From assembly GCA_003455565.1 (NCBI GenBank), contig DMQW01000008.1, positions 1 through 15,342 on the forward strand: 15,342 nt of DNA, read 5' to 3'. The notes under the pieces were generated by a model that was given only the letters and a program-made list of their open reading frames with translations, made no database searches and was not told where the DNA came from. Below, in pieces: positions 1 to 6,878 of the stretch; within the stretch, counting starts at the first letter, position 1, and each line of letters begins with the position of its first letter. This stretch comes from Limisphaerales bacterium. GTDB lineage: Bacteria > Verrucomicrobiota > Verrucomicrobiia > Limisphaerales > UBA11358. The translations under genes and the position numbers were made by a program.

Positions 1-165
1 GTGTAATCGTCCGCCGGTTCGACGGTCGCCCAACTGCCCACGTCGTCTATGTATTGAACTCCTTGACCGGAAAAGGTTGCGAAAGGATTTATTCGCGCCG
101 AGCACAAAATTCAATTGTCGCTGCGCAAAGTCCGCATAAGTCGTCGGAACGTCACATGAATTAAT
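1..165 (-). pseudogene. Decayed gene fragment, possibly GH9-like glycoside hydrolase
   Basis: On the minus strand, an in-frame stop at 166-168 is followed by an open stretch reading VPTTYADFAQRQLNFVLGAN. This resembles the Y-x-x-[FW]-A-x-x-Q-[LI]-x-[YF]-[IV]-LG-x-N motif near the C-terminus of GH9 cellulases. At about positions 85-93 the reading must shift by one base to continue as NPFATFSGQG, then YIDDVGSWATVEPADDYT, which again looks like real protein. Removing four bases (an AAAT-type duplication within AATAAATCC) would restore a continuous LGANPF reading. There is no start codon in frame and the 5' part is missing, so this reads as the decayed 3' portion of a gene continuing beyond the left edge. 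The GH9 label rests on motif memory alone; a different secreted carbohydrate enzyme is possible. It lies just downstream of the isomerase gene on the same strand. Confidence 0.35.
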
Positions 166-189
166 TCAAGGCCGTTTTTTATCAGCAGT

Positions 190-1071
190 TCAAGGCTTCA
201 ATTCTTTGACCAGTTGTTCCATTCGGCGGCCATATTCGATAAAATTCTTTTGCATCGCCGCGTCGTCGGTGGACTGAAGTTTTGCGTCGTGAAAAACTGA
301 AACCATGTGCGGCTCGATGGAAATACCCGCGTCGTAACCGCGAGCAAAGGCGTCCTTCAAAATATCGCGCAAGCGGCCCTGTCCTTCGCCCGGCCAGTTG
401 TAGTCCGCGTCGTTTTTCGCGGCGTTCCAAGTCGCGTCTTTGATGTGGATGTGCGCGACGTGATCGCGCACATGTGTCCAGAATTCCCACGGATCCTGCT
501 TCGGCCACGGTTTTGGTTTCGAGCGGTCGGGATTGAAAATGGGATTCGCCGGATCGAAAAGCCATTTGAGTCCGGGACATTTTTCCAGAAGTTCAAGCGC
601 GTGCCGCCAGCTCATGCCACCGTGATTCATGCAATTTTCGTGAACAGGTTGAATGCCCGCATCCAGAAACATTTTCGTCACGTCCTGCACGCGAGAAAAT
701 ACTTCGGCGGGAATTTTGTGCGCGTTGTCGTCCGGTTTGAAACTCATGATGCGGATGTATTTTGTGCCGAGCCGCTGCATTCGCGGAATGGCGCGTTTGA
801 TTTCCGCCAGCGTGATTTCAAACGGGTCGCCAACTTTTTTCGCCCAGTTCATCACCGTCGAGCCGAAACAATAAACTTCAATGCCCGCCGCCGCCAGTTT
901 TCCGGCGGCGATGTCAAACGCCGCGTCTGGAATTTCGTGAAAATTCGCCTTCGGAAATCCAGGCACTTCGACACCGCGCATCTCGATAAATTTCCAGCCA
1001 AACTCGCGTGTCGCCTGAATCTGCCCGTCAATTGTATTTGCGGCTTCGTCGCCGATGCCCATTAGTTTCAT
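190..1071 (-). CDS. Sugar phosphate isomerase/epimerase family protein (AP-endonuclease-2-like TIM barrel)
   Basis: This 293-residue protein has the TIM-barrel pattern of the xylose isomerase-like / AP endonuclease 2 superfamily, the usual length for that group. The metal-binding carboxylates and histidines expected at the barrel ends are visible: E145 in VHEN, D173 in LFDPAN, H207/H209 in AHIHIKDA and E253 in SIEPH. Members of this family isomerise or epimerise sugars, keto-sugars or inositol derivatives using a divalent metal. The substrate cannot be told from the sequence. There is no signal peptide, so it should be cytoplasmic. The start ATG lies 4 bases after the stop of the upstream dehydrogenase gene, which indicates one operon and a shared sugar or polyol pathway. 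No Shine-Dalgarno sequence is evident. The family assignment is firm; the reaction is unassigned. Confidence 0.88.
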   Translation of the reverse strand: MKLMGIGDEAANTIDGQIQATREFGWKFIEMRGVEVPGFPKANFHEIPDAAFDIAAGKLAAAGIEVYCFGSTVMNWAKKVGDPFEITLAEIKRAIPRMQRLGTKYIRIMSFKPDDNAHKIPAEVFSRVQDVTKMFLDAGIQPVHENCMNHGGMSWRHALELLEKCPGLKWLFDPANPIFNPDRSKPKPWPKQDPWEFWTHVRDHVAHIHIKDATWNAAKNDADYNWPGEGQGRLRDILKDAFARGYDAGISIEPHMVSVFHDAKLQSTDDAAMQKNFIEYGRRMEQLVKELKP

Positions 1072-1075
1072 AAGA

Positions 1076-2230
1076 TTATTTTCGGAATGAACTCACAAAA
1101 TCGTCCGTCGCCACTTTCACAACTTTTTTCTCGATCTTCGATTCCGCGATTAGTTGGTTTAATTTCTTTTCCCACGCCGCGCCGTCCATCGGCAATTCCA
1201 CAGTTTGCCCCAACAACGATGAATACCCCATCACGTTCGCCAATTCCACCGAGTTGATGCCTTCTTCGCCCGGCGCAATGAGCGGTTCGCCGTTGAGAAT
1301 CGCATTCACAAAATTTTGAACCATGATCGCGTGCGGCTGCACGGCATTCTCGAACAGAATTTCCTCTTCCTTCGCGTCCGGCTTCACAAAACCCTGTTTT
1401 GCGGTCTGGCTGAATTCAATCATGTCCGCTGCGTTGCGCGTGAACATGAGTTTGTTATTTTCGAGAACGAGCCGCCCCAGCGTCCCGGCGATTTCAAAAC
1501 GATTTGTGCCCGGCGCTTCGCCCGACGAACTGATGAATATGCCCGTCGCACCGTTCGCCCATTCCAGATAAGTCGTGACGTTATCCTCGACTTCGATTTT
1601 GTGGAAACGGCCAAGCTGGCAAAAACCGCGCACACGTTTCGGCATTCCGCAAAGCCACTGCAACGTGTCCAGATTGTGCAGGCATTGGTTGAGCAACACG
1701 CCGCCGCCCTCGCCCTTCCAGGTCGCGCGCCAGTCGCTGCTGGAGTAATAAGCTTCCGTGCGATACCAGTCGGTGTTGATCCAGTTGACACGCACGATTT
1801 CGCCGAGGTCGCCGCCCTCGATCATTTTTTGAATTTTCAAATAGCGCGGTTCGGTGCGCAGTTGAAACATGCCGGCGAAAATGATTTTGGAGAATTTTTT
1901 ATGCGCGGCGATGAGTTTTTCCGCGTCGGCTTTGTGCGAGGAAATCGGTTTCTCCACCAGCGCGTGAACGCCGTTTTCAAACGCGGCGATGCCCAGCGTC
2001 GTATGCTGAAAATGCGGCGTGGCGATGATGACTGCGTCCACGTCGCCGGACTTGATGAGCCGTTCGCCGTCGGTGAAAATTTTTAACGACTGGTATTTTT
2101 CCGGCGATGTCAGGAACTTGTCGCACACCGCCACGAGTTCACAGCGGTTGATTTTTCTGTTGAGCAGATATTCGGCGTGATACTTGCCGATATTGCCCAG
2201 GCCGATGATGCCTAGCCGGATTTTATCCAT
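1076..2230 (-). CDS. Gfo/Idh/MocA family NAD(P)-dependent oxidoreductase
   Basis: The 384-residue protein begins with a Rossmann fold: GLGNIG at residues 10-15 matches the dinucleotide-binding GxGxxG motif. E93-K94-P95 is the hallmark EKP motif that positions the nicotinamide and substrate. A second half rich in beta strands contains the GGGVLLNQCLHNLD stretch, with H175 and D178 in the usual catalytic position. Family members oxidise or reduce sugars, inositols or related polyols. Substrate specificity cannot be read here. The ATG at 2230 was chosen because the Rossmann fold starts immediately after it. An upstream in-frame ATG at 2290 would add 20 residues with no family counterpart. It forms an operon with the isomerase gene, separated by 4 bases. 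The pairing of an Idh/MocA dehydrogenase with a TIM-barrel isomerase is common in Verrucomicrobia and Planctomycetes. Confidence 0.9.
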   Translation of the reverse strand: MDKIRLGIIGLGNIGKYHAEYLLNRKINRCELVAVCDKFLTSPEKYQSLKIFTDGERLIKSGDVDAVIIATPHFQHTTLGIAAFENGVHALVEKPISSHKADAEKLIAAHKKFSKIIFAGMFQLRTEPRYLKIQKMIEGGDLGEIVRVNWINTDWYRTEAYYSSSDWRATWKGEGGGVLLNQCLHNLDTLQWLCGMPKRVRGFCQLGRFHKIEVEDNVTTYLEWANGATGIFISSSGEAPGTNRFEIAGTLGRLVLENNKLMFTRNAADMIEFSQTAKQGFVKPDAKEEEILFENAVQPHAIMVQNFVNAILNGEPLIAPGEEGINSVELANVMGYSSLLGQTVELPMDGAAWEKKLNQLIAESKIEKKVVKVATDDFVSSFRK

Positions 2231-2464
2231 TGAAAGAATATTGGAAGAATGTTTTGTGTTTCGCCAGAGTAATAGCGCTGCGGGTGTCATTTTGGACAGA
2301 AAGCTTTCATAAAACCGATTCGACTTTTTTGTCCCAATTTGGAGGCCATGTGCTATTGGCTTGGTGAAGCTTGAAGTCGCCCTCGTTGACAGATCAATGA
2401 ACCGTTTTGCTTTGGCGCGAACGGTGAAGTCAGTTTGATAAAATTTGCCGCTGCGGAAGATTTT

Positions 2465-2485
2465 ATTGTAATCAGTGACTACAAT
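2465..2485. promoter_or_regulatory. 21-bp near-perfect palindrome, candidate operator
   Basis: Arms ATTGTA and TACAAT flank an inner TCAGTGA palindrome. Nine of ten base pairs around the central G at 2475 are complementary; only 2471/2479 mismatch. It lies 50 bp upstream of the ATG of the small secreted protein at 2535, in the 304-bp space between divergent genes. Size and symmetry fit a dimeric repressor site. The regulator is unknown and no matching regulator is recognised in the window. No convincing -35/-10 pair could be fixed around it. Confidence 0.4.
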
Positions 2486-2534
2486 TTGTCATCTGTCGGA
2501 GACGAACGGCAAACCAAACCATCACAATTAAATT

Positions 2535-2993
2535 ATGAAAAGAACCATACTGAAAATCACCGGCCTCGCCATCTTCGCGGCGGTCATCGCGGGCGCGCCC
2601 ACGTTGTCGCGCGCGGCTGACATCAACCGGCCGGCGACTACCGGCACGAACGCGGCCGCGGCAGATGCAACTGGCCCGACAAAATTCTACGGCAAGGTAA
2701 GCGCCGTGGATGCGGGTGCGAAGACGTTCACGGTCGGCGACCAGACTTTTTTAATCATTGGCGAAAGCCAGATGACCAAGGATGGCAAGCCAGCGACGCT
2801 GGCCGATGCCGTGGTGGGCGAACCTGCCCGCGGCTCCTATACCAAAGGCACGGATGGCAAACTCGACATTACGAAAGTCAGGTTCGGCAAAGTAGCTGGC
2901 GGCAAGGCTGGCGGTGGCAAGGCCGGCGGCAAGAAGAAAAAGGACGCGGGCGCAACTGATACAACCGCACCGGCGGCTCCGCCACAAAACTAA
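2535..2993 (+). CDS. Small secreted protein with a DUF5666-like beta-rich core and Lys/Gly-rich tail
   Basis: This 152-residue protein opens with a clear Sec signal peptide: MKR, a hydrophobic stretch to about residue 24, and an A-x-A-type cleavage region near SRAAD. Residues 48-116 form a short beta-rich domain of the type FYGKVSAVDAGAKTFTVGD. It reads like the small OB-like DUF5666 domains found in secreted bacterial proteins, in which a 'value plus effect on ions or binding' module is repeated. The C-terminal third is low complexity: Gly-Lys repeats (GGKAGGGKAGGKKKK), then an Ala/Pro/Thr tail. The basic tail could bind anionic polymers or the cell wall; this is inference. It is a single-gene unit with its own terminator at 3018-3043. 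Function is unknown and the DUF assignment is by resemblance only. Confidence 0.7.
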   Translation: MKRTILKITGLAIFAAVIAGAPTLSRAADINRPATTGTNAAAADATGPTKFYGKVSAVDAGAKTFTVGDQTFLIIGESQMTKDGKPATLADAVVGEPARGSYTKGTDGKLDITKVRFGKVAGGKAGGGKAGGKKKKDAGATDTTAPAAPPQN

Positions 2994-3017
2994 TGATTTG
3001 AATTCAAATCGTCTTTC

Positions 3018-3043
3018 AGGCAGGCGGCAACGCCTGCCTTTTT
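3018..3043 (+). terminator. Intrinsic terminator after the small secreted protein gene
   Basis: A perfect 9-bp stem (AGGCAGGCG / CGCCTGCCT) with a GCAA tetraloop is followed directly by a run of T residues. It begins 24 bases after the stop codon at 2993 and ends 12 bases before the next gene, so it separates the two transcription units. Confidence 0.85.
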
Positions 3044-3054
3044 GACTTAAAGCC

Positions 3055-4281
3055 ATGATCAACCCGATAAATCCAATTTTAAGCCGCCGGTTTTTTGCGG
3101 CGCTTTTTCTCGGCGCGGCATTTGCCTGCGCCGACACCAAAGCCGCACCGGTGACGCTGCCGCCGGGCGCTCTGAAATCTTCAGCGGGGTTTTATCACCC
3201 GGGAGTTTTGGTCAACCGCGCGCAATTGGATTTCATCAAGGGCAAGGTGGTTGCGGGGATTGAGCCGTGGAAGTCAGCTTTCGAAGCGGCGAAAGCCAGT
3301 GACTTGGGTGCTTTATCATATACGCCTCATCCGTGGACTAATTGTGATTGCGGACCATTTTCCACACCTGATCTGGGTTGCAAAGATGAACAGCACGACA
3401 GCGCCGCCGCCTATACCCAGGCGCTGCTCTGGTATATCACCACCAACAAGGCGTATGCCCAGAATGCCGTCAATATCATGAACGCCTGGGCGGCAACGCT
3501 CACCGGTGGCCACAAAAATGCCAACGGCCCCGTTCAAGCCGCCTGGTGCGCTGAACAATGGCCGCGCGCGGCGGAAATCATCCGTTGCAGTGATGCCGGA
3601 TGGCGGGCGGCGGACATCGCCAGATTCCAAACCATGCTGACCGCACAATATGTGCCGTCGCTGATCGGCGGCAGTTGCGAGAACGGCAACAAGGAACTTT
3701 CCATGAGCGAAGCTTTGATCAATATCGGCGTGTTCAATGATGACCGCGCCACCTTTGATTTGGGTGTGAAGATGTGGCGTGGCCGGGCGCCCGCTTACAT
3801 TTACCTGGCCACGGACGGGCCGGTGCCGCTCAAAGCCGCGAACTGTGACACGCTGCCGATCTGGAGCAACAAAGGACTCACCACGCCGTTTGTGGACGGT
3901 CTGTTGCAGGAAAGTGTCCGCGATTCCGGGCATGCCAACCTGGCTCTGTCAGCGATGGTGAACGCCGCCGAGACGGCGCGTCAGCAGGGCGTTGACCTTT
4001 ACGCCGAGCAAGCCAAACGAATCATGGCCACCCTTGAATTCCAAGCCCAATACCTGCCGCCGAACAACGCCACGCCGCCAAAAAATCTCGCCTTCCACAC
4101 CCATCCTACCTGGGAAATCGCTTACAACGAATACCACAACCGGCTCGGCTACGACTTGCCCAAGATGGCCGCGGTTCTCCTCAAAAACCGTCCAACGGGA
4201 GTCAATCACCAGATGGCTTGGGAAACTTTGACCCATGCCGAGGTGGGAGCAATCGGACTTCCGCCGGTGGCAACTCCATAA
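3055..4281 (+). CDS. Secreted alginate lyase family protein
   Basis: The 408-residue product has a signal peptide (basic RR at 11-12, hydrophobic to about residue 25, cleavage near residues 28-32). The remainder is alpha-helical with the motifs of the alginate-lyase superfamily (Pfam Alginate_lyase, an alpha/alpha barrel). Visible motifs are NGNKELSMSEALINIGVF around residues 210-227, a WRGRAPAYIYL segment at 241-251, and ESVRDSGHANLAL at 286-298 with R289, D290 and H293, followed by ETARQQGVDLY. These correspond to the conserved Asn/His/Arg regions of such lyases, which cleave uronate polysaccharides by beta-elimination. The exact substrate is open. Ten cysteines suggest disulfides in an exported protein. 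It stands alone between a terminator and a convergent regulator gene. The family call is firm, the activity inferred. Confidence 0.82.
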   Translation: MINPINPILSRRFFAALFLGAAFACADTKAAPVTLPPGALKSSAGFYHPGVLVNRAQLDFIKGKVVAGIEPWKSAFEAAKASDLGALSYTPHPWTNCDCGPFSTPDLGCKDEQHDSAAAYTQALLWYITTNKAYAQNAVNIMNAWAATLTGGHKNANGPVQAAWCAEQWPRAAEIIRCSDAGWRAADIARFQTMLTAQYVPSLIGGSCENGNKELSMSEALINIGVFNDDRATFDLGVKMWRGRAPAYIYLATDGPVPLKAANCDTLPIWSNKGLTTPFVDGLLQESVRDSGHANLALSAMVNAAETARQQGVDLYAEQAKRIMATLEFQAQYLPPNNATPPKNLAFHTHPTWEIAYNEYHNRLGYDLPKMAAVLLKNRPTGVNHQMAWETLTHAEVGAIGLPPVATP

Positions 4282-4430
4282 TTAATCTTCTGCCCGCATT
4301 TCCGTCTGGTTGCTGGAAGGCAAACAGGTGGAAGTCGAAGATGCAGAAATACCGGAGCCGTCACCGGCGAACTGAAAATTTGTTGCACGGTTTGTTTCAT
4401 TCCGTCCGCGTGAAAACGCGGGCGAGATTT

Positions 4431-5150
4431 TTATTCCCCGAGATTGCGCCGCAAGAGCGCGCTCAATTTCACCGGCGACAGCACCGTGACCGTTTTGCCT
4501 TTGACGGCGAGGAGTTTTTGCTCGCGGAACTTCGCCAGCGTGCGGGAGAAAGTTTCGCCCACCGTGCCGAGTTCCGCCGCCAGCACACGCTTGGTCATCG
4601 TCAGTTCGATTTTCACCGGCGCTTCGCTTTGCGGATTCGGGCAGCGCTTCACCAGCCAGTTGGCCAGCCGCGTCTCGACATCTTTCAACGTCAGATCTTC
4701 AAGCTGTCCGACCAGCACGCGCAGATGGCTGCTCATCGAGCCGAGCATCCGCAGCGCGAGTTCCGGCTGGCGCTTGAGCAGCGCGAGAATGCCGGCTTTC
4801 TGCACCAGCAAAACCTGCGTAGCCTCCAGCGCGCGGGCGTCAGCGGGATAACCGGTCGGCGCCGCCAGCGCCACTTCGGCAAAGGAATCGCCGGTGCGAA
4901 AAATGTGGATGATCTGCTCCTTGCCAACGGCGTTGACGCGGTGAACGTTCACCGCGCCGCGCTGCACGACGTAAAATCCGAACGCCGGATCGCCTTCGTG
5001 AAAAAGGTATTCGCCCTTCTCCAGCGATTTCAAAACCGTCACATCCGCGATGTTTTCCAAATCCGCCGACGGCAGGCCGGTGAAAAGCTGGCAGCTTCGC
5101 AGCGTGTTGATGATGGCGCTTTTTTTGAGGTCGGCCAGCGTGGTGGACAT
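4431..5150 (-). CDS. Crp/Fnr family transcriptional regulator, DNR/NnrR-like
   Basis: This 239-residue protein has an N-terminal cyclic-nucleotide-binding-type effector domain (about 20-130, with GEYLFHEGDPAFGFYVVQRG), a long dimerisation helix (about 131-165) and a C-terminal winged helix. The recognition helix reads VGETFSR (197-203). E199, S202 and R203 match the E-x-x-S-R triad by which FNR reads TTGA half-sites. It lacks the N-terminal cysteine cluster of FNR (only C20 and C170 are present), so it is not an Fe-S oxygen sensor and is closer to the DNR/NnrR group, which responds to NO. The ATG at 5150 is preferred, 8 bases after the preceding stop; an upstream in-frame ATG at 5192 would overlap that gene by 34 bases. 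It is the last gene of the nirK operon. Matching boxes occur at 8909, 8965 and 12136, which implies positive autoregulation. Confidence 0.88.
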   Translation of the reverse strand: MSTTLADLKKSAIINTLRSCQLFTGLPSADLENIADVTVLKSLEKGEYLFHEGDPAFGFYVVQRGAVNVHRVNAVGKEQIIHIFRTGDSFAEVALAAPTGYPADARALEATQVLLVQKAGILALLKRQPELALRMLGSMSSHLRVLVGQLEDLTLKDVETRLANWLVKRCPNPQSEAPVKIELTMTKRVLAAELGTVGETFSRTLAKFREQKLLAVKGKTVTVLSPVKLSALLRRNLGE

Positions 5151-5158
5151 GGCTTGAT

Positions 5159-5407
5159 TCAAGCAGCCGCGCGCCAAAAGTAAATCATCCAATCCGCGCC
5201 GTGGCCGCGCTCGACCTTGGATGAAAAACCTTCGCTCGTAAGTTTCTCGATGAGCGGCGACGGCAGGAACGGCGCGACGACAATCAAGCCTTCGTCCGGC
5301 TTGAGCGCATCCACACGCTGGCGGATTTCGGGAAACGGCTCGCCGCCGCGCTGGATTATTTCGCGCACGTCAAAGCGTTTGAAGTGATTGATTGGCGGCA
5401 TATTCAT
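5159..5407 (-). CDS. DUF2249 domain protein (copy 1)
   Basis: This 82-residue protein is a single DUF2249 domain: an FDVRE-type opening strand, PFPEIRQRVDALKPDEGL, then the LPSPLIEKLTSEGF core and a terminal WMIYFWR strand. DUF2249 has a TusA-like two-layer fold and is often encoded with denitrification and NO-response genes, but its biochemical role is not established. Here it sits between the SCO gene (ATGA overlap at 5404-5407) and the Crp/Fnr gene (8-base gap), so it is co-transcribed with nirK. The usual HDP sequence of the core is replaced by FLPSP. A second in-frame ATG lies two codons on. It is one of three DUF2249 proteins in this window. Confidence 0.82.
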   Translation of the reverse strand: MNMPPINHFKRFDVREIIQRGGEPFPEIRQRVDALKPDEGLIVVAPFLPSPLIEKLTSEGFSSKVERGHGADWMIYFWRAAA

Positions 5408-6015
5408 GGAATGGAGATGGATTTTAGCTTTGCGACAATTTCATCCGGCGGCAAATTCAACCCGGGCTGTTGATAAACGATTTCGCCCTCGGCGTTCAAG
5501 ACCGTGATGACGTTGGAATGGGCGAAATCGCCGTTCGCGTCCTTCCTAAAAATCACGCCGATCAACGCGGCGAGTTCGCGCACGTTGTCCGGTTCACCGC
5601 GCAGCAGCGTCCAGTTTTGATTGCTCAATTCGCGTTTGGCGCGGTAAACTTTCAGGGCCGTCGGCGTGTCGCGCTCGCTGTCGAACGAGATGAGCAGGAA
5701 GCCGGTGTTCGTGCGCAGATTTTCCGGCAGCGCGACCTCGATGCGCTGCATATCGCTCACGGTGAGCGGACAGGTGAACTGGCACGACGCAAAAAACATC
5801 GCCACCACCTGCGGCCGGCCGCGCAGCACGCCGAGCTTCACGCGCCGCCCCGCGTCCGAGGTCCAGACCGAATCGAGCTGGAACAAAGATTTGTCCGTGT
5901 AATTCGTTTGCGCGGCAAGTGGACGGCAGCACGGAGGTAGAACTTCGGCGGTCTCATTCGTAGCGCCCAGCGCGGTCGCGGCGGAAAGTGCGAGGAGCAG
6001 CAATGGTAGTTTCAT
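5404..6015 (-). CDS. SCO1/SenC/PrrC family copper chaperone / thioredoxin-like protein
   Basis: The 203-residue protein starts with a short signal peptide (MKLPLLLLALSAATALG) and carries the SCO thioredoxin fold. The copper-binding C-x-x-x-C is C78 and C82 in ASCQFTCP, and the third ligand is H166 in FAHSNVI. SCO proteins deliver copper to, or keep reduced the cysteines of, periplasmic copper sites, classically CuA of cytochrome oxidase. Between nirV and DUF2249 in a nirK operon, supply of copper to the nitrite reductase is the natural inference. An extra CC pair (C29, C30) occurs before the fold. Its ATG overlaps the nirV stop by ATGA (6012-6015), and its own stop overlaps the next ATG in the same way, which suggests translational coupling. 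Confidence 0.88.
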   Translation of the reverse strand: MKLPLLLLALSAATALGATNETAEVLPPCCRPLAAQTNYTDKSLFQLDSVWTSDAGRRVKLGVLRGRPQVVAMFFASCQFTCPLTVSDMQRIEVALPENLRTNTGFLLISFDSERDTPTALKVYRAKRELSNQNWTLLRGEPDNVRELAALIGVIFRKDANGDFAHSNVITVLNAEGEIVYQQPGLNLPPDEIVAKLKSISIP

Positions 6016-6866
6016 AAATCTTTGGCGCAGCGGAAACCGAGGTTATGAACGGTGTAGGCCGCTTTCAGACTGCTGCGAAATCCGTAGCGCATGAACGCGG
6101 GGAAATTTTCCACGTCCTTTGCGCCGACCGCGCCCGCGCCGCAAAAAAGCTGGCGGTCCAGGCCGGTGTCGCCGCGCGCGTCGCCAGTGACGGTGGCGGA
6201 ATTAAAATCGGAAACCCATTCCCAGACCGAACCATGCAAATCGCGCACGCCCCAGAAATTTTTCGGGCCGTGTCCGACCGACGGCAACACGCCCGGCGAC
6301 GGCGTGGAATACCAGCGTAAAATGTCGCGTTGAAACGCGGCGTCCTTCGTGCCGTCGGCGAGCGTCGGACTCGCGGCGGCGGCAAACTCCCATTCGGCGA
6401 GGGTCGGCAAACGCTTGCCCTGCCATTGCGCGAAAGCTTTCGCGGCAAACCACGAGACCCACACAACCGGTTGGTCGGGTCGCGCATTCGTGCCGAGTTC
6501 CAGATCACCAGCCCAATGTTTCAAATAGCTTTCGTCGGCAAAAATCCGTTTCATCTGCGAGCGCTGCCAGCGCGGATTGGCGCGGACAAACTCCAGAAAT
6601 TTTTCATTCGTGACTAGCACCACGTCAAGGTAAAAACTTTTGACCGGCACTTCCTTCAAATCCGTCTGTGAGCGGAACAGCGGATGGAACACGCCGTTGG
6701 AAACACCGGCCATGTCCGGCGGCGATGAAGTTTGCGCGGACACCCCCAGCGGCGCGAGCGCGAGCGCGAGCAGAATTAAAAATTCAAAATTAAAAATTAA
6801 AAAAGGCTTCCGAAAGGGGAGCGCGCCGGACGGCGGACGAAGCGGCGACGCCCCCCCATTTTTCAT
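6012..6866 (-). CDS. nirV: NirV, formylglycine-generating-enzyme-like (SUMF1 domain) protein
   Basis: From about residue 52 the 284-residue product is a SUMF1/FGE-sulfatase domain: VTNEKFLEFV, QPVVWVSWFAAKAFAQWQGKRLPTLAEWEFAAA, LHGSVWEWVSDF and the closing NLGFRCAKD. Genes of this type next to nirK are known as nirV. Their precise role in nitrite reductase maturation is unsettled. No catalytic cysteine pair of true formylglycine-generating enzymes is evident. The N-terminus is a signal peptide whose hydrophobic part is partly encoded by heptanucleotide repeats (6774-6801), and the ATG itself lies inside a second repeat block (6858-6878), so the original start may have differed. It begins 12 bases after the nirK stop and overlaps the SCO gene by ATGA. 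Assignment is good; the exact start is uncertain. Confidence 0.85.
   Translation of the reverse strand: MKNGGASPLRPPSGALPFRKPFLIFNFEFLILLALALAPLGVSAQTSSPPDMAGVSNGVFHPLFRSQTDLKEVPVKSFYLDVVLVTNEKFLEFVRANPRWQRSQMKRIFADESYLKHWAGDLELGTNARPDQPVVWVSWFAAKAFAQWQGKRLPTLAEWEFAAAASPTLADGTKDAAFQRDILRWYSTPSPGVLPSVGHGPKNFWGVRDLHGSVWEWVSDFNSATVTGDARGDTGLDRQLFCGAGAVGAKDVENFPAFMRYGFRSSLKAAYTVHNLGFRCAKDL
6774..6801. repeat. Heptanucleotide tandem repeat, four units, in the nirV signal-peptide region
   Basis: Four head-to-tail 7-bp units read AATTAAA, AATTCAA, AATTAAA, AATTAAA. On the coding strand they translate to the FLIFNFEFLI stretch of the NirV signal peptide. Immediately beside them (about 6754-6771) is a short GCGAGC-type hexamer run encoding LALALA. 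Base composition differs sharply from the GC-rich surroundings. Confidence 0.8.
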
Positions 6867-6878
6867 TTTTAATTTTCA
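6858..6878. repeat. Second AT-rich heptanucleotide block at the nirK-nirV junction
   Basis: Three 7-bp units (ATTTTTC, ATTTTTA, ATTTTCA) lie in inverse orientation to the block at 6774-6801, with a GC-rich core of about 56 bp (6802-6857) between them. The nirV start codon falls inside this block, and it fills the gap between the nirK stop and nirV. The whole 6774-6878 segment looks like a small inserted repeat element. Confidence 0.65.

Noticed and set aside
2386..2397. TTGAC-AG-ATCAA, an FNR-box-like sequence between the dehydrogenase and small secreted protein genes
   Set aside because: The half-sites are 2 bases apart rather than 4, which puts them off the helical spacing needed by a Crp/Fnr dimer, and neither flanking gene is related to NO or anaerobic growth.
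4406..4421. CCGCG/CGCGG hairpin between the alginate lyase and Crp/Fnr genes as a terminator
   Set aside because: The stem is only 5 bp, the T run is several bases away on the plus strand, and there is none on the minus strand.
5153..5163. CTTGATTCAAG palindrome before the Crp/Fnr start, as a possible autoregulatory box
   Set aside because: The half-sites touch without the 4-base spacer, and the sequence overlaps the preceding stop codon inside an operon.
4218..5183. A 321-codon plus-strand open frame across the alginate-lyase end and the regulator gene
   Set aside because: It overlaps two recognised genes and its product is Arg/Gln/His-rich low-information sequence typical of an antisense shadow.
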